From NCBI GenBank assembly GCA_041477005.1, contig JBGOUJ010000141.1, positions 1 to 13,997 on the forward strand: a stretch of DNA of 13,997 bases. The letters are read 5' to 3'. The translations under genes and the position numbers were made by a program. A model generated the notes under the pieces. It was not told the DNA's origin and ran no database searches. It was given only the letters and a program-made list of their open reading frames with translations. This stretch comes from JBGOUJ01 sp041477005 (GTDB lineage Bacteria; Acidobacteriota; Terriglobia; Bryobacterales; JACQDG01). Shown piece by piece: positions 7,443-13,899 of the stretch. The number at the start of each line of letters is the position of its first letter. Position 1 is the first letter of the stretch.

Positions 7443-8639
7443 TCAAGCCGCGCTTCTTAGTACCTCGTGGATCCGGCGGGCGACAATCGGCGCTTCGCCG
7501 GGCTGCAGCATCCAAACGCCAACCTCGACGCAGTCCTTGGGGCTGGAGCGCACCTCAATCGATGGCTCCCCCTCGCGGAGCCGGCGGATGACTTCGGACG
7601 GAGCGATCTTCAAGGCCGCCTCATCCCAACGGATCCGGAGGTGCGGGACAGAGTAGGTGACGTCGGGAACGAACGTTTCCGTCCGGACCGCCTTCAGCGG
7701 CGCAAGCCTGGCGGCGATCAGCTTGACTCGCCTCTCCCACTCCTGCCACTCGGCCTGATGGTCGCGCTTCAGAGCAATTTCCAAAGCGACCATCATTCCC
7801 AGAATCTCCTCCTTGTTCACCTTCATGCCTCGACCGATCGAGTCGCTATTGGGAGAGCCGTTCAGCCGAGCCGCATGGATGAGATCCTTCCGGCCTAACA
7901 GCAAGCCGGCGCTTTGCGGACCTCGCAGCCCTTTCCCGCCCGAGAACGTGACCAGGTCAAATCCCATTTTGATGAACTTGGATAGGTTCTCGACCGGTGG
8001 AACATCGCCAGCACAATCATTGAATGTGGGGATCTGGCGCTTCTTGCCCAGCTCGACGTATTCGGCGGCTTTGATTTGCCCGATCGGGTCGTGGCGGTTG
8101 TAGAACAACATCATCACGGTTCGGTCATTGACCGCGCGCTCGAGCTCTTCGCGCGTTTCAATTTCCACAAACCGGGCGCCACAGTCGCGCACGGCGTGGT
8201 CGTAGCCGTAGCGATGAGACTTCTGAATGATCACCTCGGTCTTCATCCCGGCGGTATCCGGAAGCCGGCGAATGAGGTGCGGATTGGCTCCGGCCATGCA
8301 GGCCGCCGTGCCCAGGACGAGCGCCGAGGCGGCGCCGGCCGTAACCATCGCCGCTTCACAACCGATTAGTGATGCAATGCGCTGTCCCACTGCATCCTGC
8401 ACGTCATTCAAACGGACGGACTGCTTTGAGGCGTATGTTATCGCCTGCACGACTTCCGGCAGCAGCGGGGACCCTGACAGAGTGGTATAGGGCTCGCCGG
8501 CATTGATGAAGGGCCGAACGTTCAGCTCCTTGAAATAGTCCCGCCGGCTATTGGCCGCGGCGGCGCTGGTATTAGAAGCAAATCCACCCAGCAGCGGAAA
8601 ACTCGAAAGCGCTTGCAAGAACCTTCGTCGATCGGGCAC
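7443..8639 (-). CDS. Tat-exported SelA-like PLP-dependent enzyme
   Basis: 398 residues. The N-terminus has a twin-arginine signal (DRRRFLQ, then a hydrophobic stretch to an Ala-rich site near 25-29). Then comes a fold-type I PLP domain: NAGEPYTTLSGS (46-57), VTAGAASALVLG (99-110, phosphate-binding turn), NDCAGD around Asp208, and TFSGGKGLRGPQSAGLL with the probable Schiff-base lysine K236. This pattern belongs to the SelA/DgaE-type group (selenocysteine synthase and D-glucosaminate-6-phosphate ammonia-lyase relatives). True SelA acts on seryl-tRNA in the cytoplasm, so a Tat signal argues against that role; an amino-sugar or amino-acid lyase is more plausible but unproven. The start is GTG, supported by GGAGG eight bases upstream; an ATG further upstream is out of frame. 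The gene lies alone, bracketed by two gene fossils. Confidence 0.85.
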   Translation of the reverse strand: MPDRRRFLQALSSFPLLGGFASNTSAAAANSRRDYFKELNVRPFINAGEPYTTLSGSPLLPEVVQAITYASKQSVRLNDVQDAVGQRIASLIGCEAAMVTAGAASALVLGTAACMAGANPHLIRRLPDTAGMKTEVIIQKSHRYGYDHAVRDCGARFVEIETREELERAVNDRTVMMLFYNRHDPIGQIKAAEYVELGKKRQIPTFNDCAGDVPPVENLSKFIKMGFDLVTFSGGKGLRGPQSAGLLLGRKDLIHAARLNGSPNSDSIGRGMKVNKEEILGMMVALEIALKRDHQAEWQEWERRVKLIAARLAPLKAVRTETFVPDVTYSVPHLRIRWDEAALKIAPSEVIRRLREGEPSIEVRSSPKDCVEVGVWMLQPGEAPIVARRIHEVLRSAA

Positions 8640-8647
8640 GCTCGTCG

Positions 8648-8652
8648 CCTCC
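8648..8652 (-). promoter_or_regulatory. Ribosome-binding site that fixes the GTG start
   Basis: GGAGG on the minus strand, 8 bases before the GTG at 8639-8637. It supports GTG as start; the twin-arginine motif follows directly. No other in-frame start fits a Shine-Dalgarno site as well. Confidence 0.7.
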
Positions 8653-8701
8653 CCTCCGGACCCTCAAGGCTAGCATGGTGATGACAAGTCCCGGGCCCGC
8701 T

Positions 8702-8776
8702 CCACCGCTGAGGCGCCAAGAACGCAGAGGCTGAAAAACAAAGGTTTTCTCAGCGTGCTCGGCGTCTCCGCGGTGA
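8702..8776. repeat. Inverted repeat, 29-bp arms (palindromic intergenic element, family B, copy 1)
   Basis: Left arm 8702-8730 and right arm 8748-8776 are imperfect reverse complements (about 23 of 29 paired) around a 17-base A/T-richer loop. The arms contain CACCGC.GAG.CGCC and read out as ACGCAGAG-type sequence. The element at 13803-13888 shares the same GCGGAGACGC / CTCTGCG core. Translated, it gives 'SPRRRGDAE'-like and 'SLRLCVLGASAV'-like peptides, which I recall as common spurious protein ends in environmental genomes. It lies upstream of the SelA-like gene and touches the end of a receptor-gene relic. Confidence 0.75.
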
Positions 8777-8960
8777 ATCGAACCGGCGTGGTGGAGACGG
8801 CGCCCGGCATCAGCAGCGCAAACGGCGCCACGTTCCGCCCGGTGGATGGCAGATTCATCATCTCGGCGCCGCTGATCACCGCGCTGGTGGTACCGCTGGC
8901 GGTGTTCACGGTGACGATGTCGGCGTTCACCGTGACGGCCTCGGGCACCTGCCCGACCTC
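8777..8960 (-). pseudogene. Relic of a second TonB-receptor-like gene (plug region only)
   Basis: On the minus strand the sequence reads EVGQVPEAVTVNADIV, then SGTTSAVISGAEMMNLPS, then TGRNVAPFALLMPGAVSTTP. This is the standard junction between carboxypeptidase-regulatory-like domain and plug in acidobacterial TonB-receptor-like proteins. It corresponds to about residues 112-170 of the intact receptor at 3979 but belongs to a different subfamily (NLPSTGRN type). The signal peptide, the rest of the first domain and the whole barrel are missing. Downstream homology stops where the family B palindrome starts; upstream it fades near the promoter of the isomerase gene. The frame is still open, but only about 61 codons remain. 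Confidence 0.75.
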
Positions 8961-9020
8961 GTGACCTGCAAGCTCCTCGGCCGGGGCCGGCCGGAATCGT
9001 CGGAATCGTTCGGCAAAATC

Positions 9021-9048
9021 TTCCACGGCGCGGGCCAGCGTCTATACT
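9021..9048 (+). promoter_or_regulatory. Candidate promoter of the sugar isomerase-like gene
   Basis: TTCCAC (9021-9026), a 16-base spacer, then TATACT (9043-9048, 5 of 6 to TATAAT). The -35 is far from TTGACA, but the same TTCCAC/TATACT pair precedes the oxidoreductase gene at 13641. The leader would be about 23-24 bases and hold the GGAGGG ribosome-binding site. Confidence 0.45.
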
Positions 9049-9067
9049 GAGAGGTTCCGTTGGCACT

Positions 9068-9073
9068 GGAGGG
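9068..9073 (+). promoter_or_regulatory. Ribosome-binding site deciding the ATG at 9078
   Basis: GGAGGG lies 4 bases before ATG 9078. It lies inside the longer open frame that begins with TTG at 9060, so that TTG start is unlikely. Confidence 0.75.
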
Positions 9074-9077
9074 ATTA

Positions 9078-10046
9078 ATGGCCAATGACTCGAGCAACAA
9101 CTGCCTTTCGCGGCGTCACGTGCTCGGCGGGATGGTGGCGCTGCCGGCGCTGGCCAGCGCGGGATTTGCCGCGCCCGCCCCAGAGCGCTACAAACTCGGC
9201 GTGATGGCGACTCTCTACGCGGCGGCGCCGCTCGACGACGCCATGGCCCGGATCCGCAAGGCGGGCTACCACTACATCAGCATTGGGCGGCGGCATGGCA
9301 ACGATGTGGTCTTCGAGCCGGAGCTGCCCAAAGACGAGCGCAAACGAATGCTGCGCCGCATCCGGGACCTCGGCGTGCAACCGGTGATGAGCCTGGGCGG
9401 CTTCGGCGGCGGCGACCCTTCGACCGAGGCCGGTCTGGCGAAATATCTGGACCAGTTGGACCTGTGCGCGGATTACGAGATTCCTGTCATGGTCGGCGGG
9501 GGTCCCTGGTACTACACGAAGTTTCCCAACCTGCCCAAGCGCGAACTCGACTGGCAGAAGGAAGTGAGCCAGTTTTACGCCGGCCTGGAAAAGGCCGTGC
9601 GCCACGCGGAGTCGATCGGCGTGACGATCGCTCTCAAGCCCCACACCGGCATCACGGCGCGCGCCAGGGACTGCATGCAGGTGGTGAAACGGATCGTGTC
9701 GCCGCGGTTCAAAATCTGCTGGGATGCGGGGAATGTGTCCTTCTACGAAGGTATTTATCCGGACCCCGACCTGGGCGACCTGGCGCCGGAGGTCCGGGCC
9801 GTTTGCCTCAAAGACCATCTCGGGCTGCGGGGCGAGGCGAACTTCCCGGTCCCAGGGCAGGGGCAGGTGGATCACGAGGCGATGTTCCGCACCCTGTTTT
9901 CCAAGGGTTTCAACGGGCCGATGTGTATCGAGCGGGTGGATGGGCGCGACCGCGGCCGGCTGGCCCCGGAAGTGGTGGATGAGCGGCTGACGGCCGCCAA
10001 CAAATATCTCGTGCCGCTGCTCGACCGGATCACGTCGGGCGGATAA
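9078..10046 (+). CDS. Tat-exported sugar phosphate isomerase/epimerase-like TIM-barrel protein
   Basis: 322 residues from ATG 9078. Twin-arginine signal LSRRHVLGG (R12-R13) and a hydrophobic stretch to an AxA-type site near 30-34. The mature part is an AP-endonuclease-2-like (xylose-isomerase-like) TIM barrel: KAGYHYISIG (strand 2), VMSLGGFGG, VMVGGGPW, ALKPHTG (about 185-191), ICWDAGN with Asp216, CLKDHLG (243-249), GQVDH with His266, and CIERVDG with Glu285. These acidic and His residues sit where the family binds a divalent metal and the sugar. Such enzymes isomerise or epimerise ketoses or act on inositol-type substrates; the substrate here is unknown. The export signal places it in the periplasm. 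It is a single gene with its own promoter candidate, convergent with the DUF1801 gene. Confidence 0.88.
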   Translation: MANDSSNNCLSRRHVLGGMVALPALASAGFAAPAPERYKLGVMATLYAAAPLDDAMARIRKAGYHYISIGRRHGNDVVFEPELPKDERKRMLRRIRDLGVQPVMSLGGFGGGDPSTEAGLAKYLDQLDLCADYEIPVMVGGGPWYYTKFPNLPKRELDWQKEVSQFYAGLEKAVRHAESIGVTIALKPHTGITARARDCMQVVKRIVSPRFKICWDAGNVSFYEGIYPDPDLGDLAPEVRAVCLKDHLGLRGEANFPVPGQGQVDHEAMFRTLFSKGFNGPMCIERVDGRDRGRLAPEVVDERLTAANKYLVPLLDRITSGG

Positions 10047-10110
10047 GCACTACCTCAGGCGCGCCACCAGGTCAGGCGGCTCGGCGCGTGTGCCGTTCCT
10101 GAAGGAGCGA

Positions 10111-10584
10111 TCACCAAGACGTCCGTGGCCAAGCCGGCCGCCTCGTCGGCGACTTCTGCTTCACCCTCGTCACAACTTCGTCAGCCGTTCGAGGACGCCG
10201 TCGTTGGAGGCCAGCGTGCTTCCGCGCCTGCCGAAGGTACGGTCGTATCTCCGGTCGGTCCAAGTCGGACAGTTTCTTCAGCGTGATGTGACGCATCGCC
10301 TTGCCGGTTCCTTGCAGAACTCCGGCAGGATCATCCAAGTCCGTGCCACGCGGGAATCCGAGGAGTACATGTCGAGCAAATACGTTGATGTTGCAGATGC
10401 CGTCAGCGATGACTCGTTCCGTCGCGCCATACAGCAGAACAACCTTCGAGCGCATCTCGAAGATGTACTCGTGACACGGGGCCATTTCCTCATGAACCAC
10501 CTTCCGAAGGCCCAGGGCAAGCGATTGGATGCCGGGATCGTACCGATAGAGGAATTCGAGCAACTCGGGTGGCGGTCTTGTCAT
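10111..10584 (-). CDS. DUF1801 (YdhG-like) domain protein
   Basis: 157 residues, no signal peptide. The N-terminal half has LRKVVHEEMAP followed by a predicted strand pair (EYIFEMRSKVVLLYG), and the centre carries the family signature GFPRGTDLDDPAGVLQGTGK then MRHITLKKLSDLD, typical of DUF1801, a small single-domain fold of unknown biochemical role related to Bacillus YdhG. The last 30 or so residues are Arg-rich and look longer than the family core, perhaps a stop codon lost into non-coding DNA. The ATG at 10584 has a GAGAG patch about 7 bases upstream. It is on the same strand as the three-gene run to its right but 209 bases away, so co-transcription is uncertain. Confidence 0.8.
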   Translation of the reverse strand: MTRPPPELLEFLYRYDPGIQSLALGLRKVVHEEMAPCHEYIFEMRSKVVLLYGATERVIADGICNINVFARHVLLGFPRGTDLDDPAGVLQGTGKAMRHITLKKLSDLDRPEIRPYLRQARKHAGLQRRRPRTADEVVTRVKQKSPTRRPAWPRTSW

Positions 10585-10608
10585 GCCACTCTCACGAACG
10601 GGGATGGG

Positions 10609-10701
10609 TCAGCTCTTGGCCGACAGGATGTTCGACCACCGCTCCCGCCTTTGGTCCTCCGACGTTTCCTCGACGCGTGTGGCGATGGTCCAAGAGAGCT
10701 T
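10609..10701 (-). pseudogene. Possible C-terminal remnant of an unidentified gene
   Basis: Within the 209-base gap between the small secreted-protein gene and the DUF1801 gene, a 30-codon open stretch after an in-frame TAG reads SWTIATRVEETSEDQRRERW and ends SNILSAKS-stop. The composition (mixed charges, Trp, no low-complexity Arg/Gly bias) looks like a real protein end rather than a GC-rich shadow. It ends 25 bases before the DUF1801 start, as an upstream operon gene would. I do not recognise the family; a chance open frame is quite possible. Confidence 0.25.
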
Positions 10702-10793
10702 CTACGTAGGACGCAAGCGGTGGTCCCGGACGATGAGTCAGGAGCATCATGTCCATCAGAACACCCGCGGCAGACGGAATCAAGGGAATGCTG

Positions 10794-11174
10794 CTAAGGG
10801 CTCCGCCGGGCGGTCATATCGATCGGCTCCCGGTTGCCGTACTGCATTTTGAGCGTCATCGTTTCACCCTCGACCGTGCCCGTGTAGTGGACGTGGATCT
10901 CGTCGCCGTTGCCCCGTCGCACGAGAGTGAAGGATATGTCCTTGCCGGTAAGCTTGCCTTCCGTGATGGGGGCCGAGCCTTGCTGGCTCGAGACGGTCCC
11001 GGAGACCTTGTCGCCCTCGACCTTGAGATTCAAGGTTGCTTTGCGAGCGTGGCCGTCCGAGGTCGCGTAGGTTACGTCACACACGCCGGCAACCTCCGCC
11101 GCGGCCAGGGGCAGCAGCATTGTCGCCAAGACAGCGAAGTGGCGGGCGGCTGTTTTCATCGGAAAGCCAGTCAT
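10794..11174 (-). CDS. Small secreted protein, unknown function
   Basis: 126 residues with a Sec signal peptide (hydrophobic LATMLLPLAAA, cut near residue 26) and a mature part of about 100 residues rich in beta-strand pattern: CDVTYATSDG, LNLKVEGDKVSGTV, GKLTGKDISFTLV, VHYTGTVEGETMTLKMQYG. The repeated 'G-x-V-S-G / G-K-I-S-F / Y-x-G-x-V-x-G' rhythm resembles small periplasmic beta-barrel proteins common in Solibacter-type acidobacteria and near their secreted hydrolases. No catalytic motif is visible. Its ATG overlaps the stop of the deacetylase gene by four bases (ATGA), so it is translationally coupled; a second ATG at codon 6 is the alternative start. This pairing suggests it works with, or is exported alongside, the deacetylase. 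Confidence 0.75.
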   Translation of the reverse strand: MTGFPMKTAARHFAVLATMLLPLAAAEVAGVCDVTYATSDGHARKATLNLKVEGDKVSGTVSSQQGSAPITEGKLTGKDISFTLVRRGNGDEIHVHYTGTVEGETMTLKMQYGNREPIDMTARRSP

Positions 11175-12289
11175 CGAAACACCAGGGTCGTGTTGGATCG
11201 CACGGTGACGTAGACGCGGTCGCCGTCGCGGCGGAAGTATTCCTGGTTCCAGCGGTCGGTCAACTCATTCGTACGCTCGGCCAGCCGCTTGCCGTTGGAT
11301 GCAATCGTCACACCGGCCGGCGCGCGGAACTCCAACGTAAGGCTTCCATCGTAAATCTTGGGATCGAGACCGTTGGAAACCGCAAAGCGGGCCTTCGCGT
11401 CTCCGAGGCCCAAGGCTCGGACTTCAGTGCGCTCGAAGATCGCCCGGTAGGTGTAGAGCGGGCCCATCGGCACGTACCACACGTCAGGGCGGCGGCTGAT
11501 GTGGGCCAGGTGCCGCTCGTAAAAGGCCTCGGGCCCGTAGTCCAGCCATTGCGGGTGGGACATGAAGTTATAGATCCCGCCGCGCTGGTAAACCTCATCG
11601 AACTTGGCGTCGTTGACGGCGACATCCGTATGGTCGCTCTTGCCGGCCCCGCCTCGCTTCTGTACCACCTGCGTGTAGGCGGCGTTGAACGGATTGGGGT
11701 CCCAAGTCTGGAGATCGGGCATAACGTGGCCATCTTGGGCTTCATTGGGGTAATTGCGCGCCACCAGGTAGCCGGCGGCGGCGATTCGTTTCTGAACGAA
11801 ATCGTAGTTGGCGCAGTGGCCGCAGGGATAGCACCAGGTCCAGACGTATGGCTGATGGGTACGGAGGAGAATATCGTCTTTCGATCCATTGATTTCGTAA
11901 TCGCTGTAGGCTGCGGAGCAGAACGCCTCGGCGTCGGGCCGGCCGCACGGGTGGGTGCGGGAGTGGGAGCCGATCTCGTGGCCGTTCTCGACGGCCTGCC
12001 ACAGACGCGGCCACAGATCCCGGACCTGCAACTGCGTAAAAAAACGATCCTCGGGCGCAGGGTCTTGCTCGGTGCTCACGAAAATGGTGGCCTTGATGCC
12101 GTACTTGTCCATGGCATCGAGGCAGGCGGTAACGTATTTCGTGGAATCGTCGATGGTATGGGCGACTACGGCGCGCGCGTTGTTGAGATATTTCGTTTTC
12201 CCGATGAAACGGACCGGGCTGGTGTCAGCGGCGCGGGCGCCCCCGCCGAGCAGGAGAACGCAAGTGAAGCCGGCGATCCAGATACGCAT
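11171..12289 (-). CDS. Secreted polysaccharide deacetylase-like (NodB fold) protein
   Basis: 372 residues from ATG 12289, supported by GGGAG 6 bases upstream and by the signal peptide that follows at once (MRIWIAGFTCVLLL, cut after ARA near 20). The frame stays open upstream to 12430, but that part overlaps the previous gene. NodB motif 1 is HTIDD (Asp47-Asp48), motif 2 is SHSRTH (108-113, the two metal His), and a later NFMSHPQW supplies the final His. These act as a divalent-metal deacetylase of N- or O-acetylated glycans. Motif 3, usually R-x-P-x-G, reads CYPCGH here, so the Arg is not in its usual place and the Cys pair (153, 156) plus Cys159 is unusual. The C-terminal 100 residues form an extra beta-rich domain. 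Second gene of the 13641-10794 operon. Confidence 0.85.
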   Translation of the reverse strand: MRIWIAGFTCVLLLGGGARAADTSPVRFIGKTKYLNNARAVVAHTIDDSTKYVTACLDAMDKYGIKATIFVSTEQDPAPEDRFFTQLQVRDLWPRLWQAVENGHEIGSHSRTHPCGRPDAEAFCSAAYSDYEINGSKDDILLRTHQPYVWTWCYPCGHCANYDFVQKRIAAAGYLVARNYPNEAQDGHVMPDLQTWDPNPFNAAYTQVVQKRGGAGKSDHTDVAVNDAKFDEVYQRGGIYNFMSHPQWLDYGPEAFYERHLAHISRRPDVWYVPMGPLYTYRAIFERTEVRALGLGDAKARFAVSNGLDPKIYDGSLTLEFRAPAGVTIASNGKRLAERTNELTDRWNQEYFRRDGDRVYVTVRSNTTLVFR

Positions 12290-12306
12290 AGAGCGCTCCC
12301 CCGCTT

Positions 12307-13641
12307 TTACGTAATCCGGAGCGCCGCGGGACGAGGTTGCGCTTTCAGTTTCCACGGTTTCCGGAAGTTCCGGGTCAAATACTGTTTGGCCATGCCATCC
12401 CCGACAAAGCGCTCTTGCCGGTCGTCCCATTGCAGCCGGTGACCGGTGCGGTAGGCAATGTTCGCCAGCAGGCCATGCTTCGTCACCTTGTGCCCATACC
12501 GGAAGTTGCAGGTCGTCTCCAGGTTACGTGTCTTGATGGCGTCGAGGAACTCGCGCAGGTGCCCGGGAGAAGGGGGGATCGACTCCGGAGGGCGCGGAAA
12601 GTCCTCGACCTTCTTGCCGCGCGCCCACACCTCGTGCGTTTCGTAATTCGTCACGAGTGAAGCTTGGGTCCCCTCAAACAGACAGCCGATCTGCCCTATG
12701 TGCTCGAATCCAGGGAGAGGCGTCGGCCGGAAGCTGTACAGATAGAGCAGCCCGGGAAACTCCAAGATCGCCTCCACCGTGTCGGGGCAGTCGGTCTTGT
12801 CGGACAGGAAGAAGCGGCCGCCTGCGGCCGAGATGTTCTGTGCCGCTTCCAGATCCAGCGCCCAGAAAGCAACGTCGGAGATGTGACACCAGAAGTCGAT
12901 GAACGTTCCGCCCGAGTAGTCCCAGAACTGGCGAAAGTTGCCGTGGGAGCGCAATGGATCGTAAGGCCGTTTCGGCGCGGGGCCGAGCCAAAAGTCGTAG
13001 TCGAATCCCTCGGGAAGCGCCGGCGGCTCGTTGGTCCTGAAGTTTCCTGTCGGGCTGGTCTTCCACAAATGGACCCGCGTGATCTTGCCGAGCTTCCCGG
13101 ACTTGACCAGCTCCACCACGCGCCGATAATTGTCGCCGGTGTTGTGGATGTGATTCCCCATTTGAGTGACACGCTTGTGGTAGAGCGAACCGTCGGCCAT
13201 CGCTCGCCCTTCGGCCAGGCTGTAACTGAGGGGCTTCTCGCAGAACACGTCCTTGCCCGCTTCAAAGGCGCTTACCGCGGGGATGGCGTGCCAGTGGTCG
13301 GGCGTCACGACCGCGACGGCATCGATCTCCTTCAGATCCAGCAGCCGGCGGAAGTCGCCGAAACCCTGTGGCTTCGAACCCCGAGCCTTCTCGACCACTT
13401 GCAGGGCGCGATCGAGATGCCGCCTGTCGACATCGCATATGGCCCCGATCTGAACGTCGTCGAACTTGAGGAACTCATTGAGGCGGCCGCTTCCCATGCC
13501 GCCCACCCCGATCATGCCCAGCACGATCTTGTCGTTGGGGCCGGTTTTTCCCGCCCATACGGGCCGCTTGAGAGCGTGGAGGGCAGTCCCAACACCCAGG
13601 GCGCCGCAAAATGTTCTCCGCGATAGCGTCGATGGCTTCAT
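12307..13641 (-). CDS. Tat-exported Gfo/Idh/MocA family oxidoreductase
   Basis: 444 residues. Twin-arginine signal LSRRTF (R8-R9) with a weak hydrophobic stretch to about residue 30. The Rossmann fold carries GVGGMG (45-50) and AICDVD at the end of strand 2; TPDHWHA (113-119) and EKP (135-137, K136) are the family hallmarks. QMGNHIHNTGDNYR (159-172) and FWDYSGGTFIDFWCHISD belong to the substrate domain, with His residues suited to metal or sugar contacts. This is the secreted branch of the family common in Acidobacteria and Planctomycetes, often next to sugar-isomerase and glycan-active genes; the cofactor (probably NAD(P)) would be exported bound. First gene of an operon: the deacetylase starts 17 bases after its stop. 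GGGCGG is the only ribosome-binding candidate. Substrate unknown. Confidence 0.9.
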   Translation of the reverse strand: MKPSTLSRRTFCGALGVGTALHALKRPVWAGKTGPNDKIVLGMIGVGGMGSGRLNEFLKFDDVQIGAICDVDRRHLDRALQVVEKARGSKPQGFGDFRRLLDLKEIDAVAVVTPDHWHAIPAVSAFEAGKDVFCEKPLSYSLAEGRAMADGSLYHKRVTQMGNHIHNTGDNYRRVVELVKSGKLGKITRVHLWKTSPTGNFRTNEPPALPEGFDYDFWLGPAPKRPYDPLRSHGNFRQFWDYSGGTFIDFWCHISDVAFWALDLEAAQNISAAGGRFFLSDKTDCPDTVEAILEFPGLLYLYSFRPTPLPGFEHIGQIGCLFEGTQASLVTNYETHEVWARGKKVEDFPRPPESIPPSPGHLREFLDAIKTRNLETTCNFRYGHKVTKHGLLANIAYRTGHRLQWDDRQERFVGDGMAKQYLTRNFRKPWKLKAQPRPAALRIT

Positions 13642-13670
13642 TGTGCAGCCGCCCTTTCACGGCCACCTAG

Positions 13671-13699
13671 AGTATACTGCGTTGTCTGGCGCGGTGGAA
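13671..13699 (-). promoter_or_regulatory. Candidate promoter of the three-gene operon
   Basis: On the minus strand TTCCAC (13699-13694), a 17-base spacer, then TATACT (13676-13671). The leader to ATG 13641 would be about 22-24 bases. The two hexamers are identical to those before the isomerase gene at 9078. Confidence 0.5.
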
Positions 13700-13899
13700 G
13701 GGTGATCGGACCATCGACTTCGCACCTGGGAGACCGAGATCGTTGGTCGCCGGCGCACGCAGGATACCAAGTAGTATTAGGATAATCGAGGATTTGGGAA
13801 CCCTCTGCGTCTCCGCGTCTCCGCGGTTGATTGGGTCTAAGCCGGTGATTGTAGACCGAATTCACCGCAGAGGCGCAGAGTCGCAGAGATCTCTTGTAT
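13700..13899. other. Intergenic region between divergent genes
   Basis: About 200 bases with no gene. 13768-13800 is an AT-rich patch containing GATAAT (13781-13786), a possible -10 for the rightward gene but without a convincing -35. The family B palindrome at 13803-13888 fills the rest, ending 11 bases before the start codon at 13900. Confidence 0.5.
13803..13888. repeat. Inverted repeat, 25-bp arms (palindromic intergenic element, family B, copy 2)
   Basis: Left arm 13803-13827 and right arm 13864-13888 pair at 21 of 25 positions around a 36-base loop. Arms consist of CTCTGCG / TCTCCGCGG-type units with 8-base internal periodicity (CTCTGCGT CTCCGCGT CTCCGCGG). The core is shared with the element at 8702-8776. 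RNA of the rightward gene could carry this hairpin directly before its start codon. Confidence 0.8.

Noticed and set aside
8990..9012. Tandem CGGAATCGT CGGAATCGTT
   Set aside because: Only two 9-base copies; too short to assign a role, and outside the proposed promoter boxes.
8572..9066. A 164-codon minus-strand frame covering the receptor relic and palindrome
   Set aside because: It is out of frame with the receptor-like reading, is Arg/Gly-rich, and its middle is the translated repeat.
9060..9077. TTG start for the sugar isomerase-like gene
   Set aside because: The GGAGGG ribosome-binding site lies inside this extension and is correctly placed for the ATG at 9078.
12290..12430. N-terminal extension of the deacetylase to 12430
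   Set aside because: It overlaps the end of the oxidoreductase gene, contains no domain, and puts 47 residues before a good signal peptide that has its own ATG and ribosome-binding site.
11036..12442. A 468-codon plus-strand open frame over the deacetylase and small secreted-protein genes
   Set aside because: It crosses three real minus-strand genes and has no recognisable motif; the NodB motifs lie on the other strand.
12664..13626. A 320-codon plus-strand open frame over the exported oxidoreductase
   Set aside because: Antisense shadow of a protein with a Tat signal, GVGGMG and EKP motifs.
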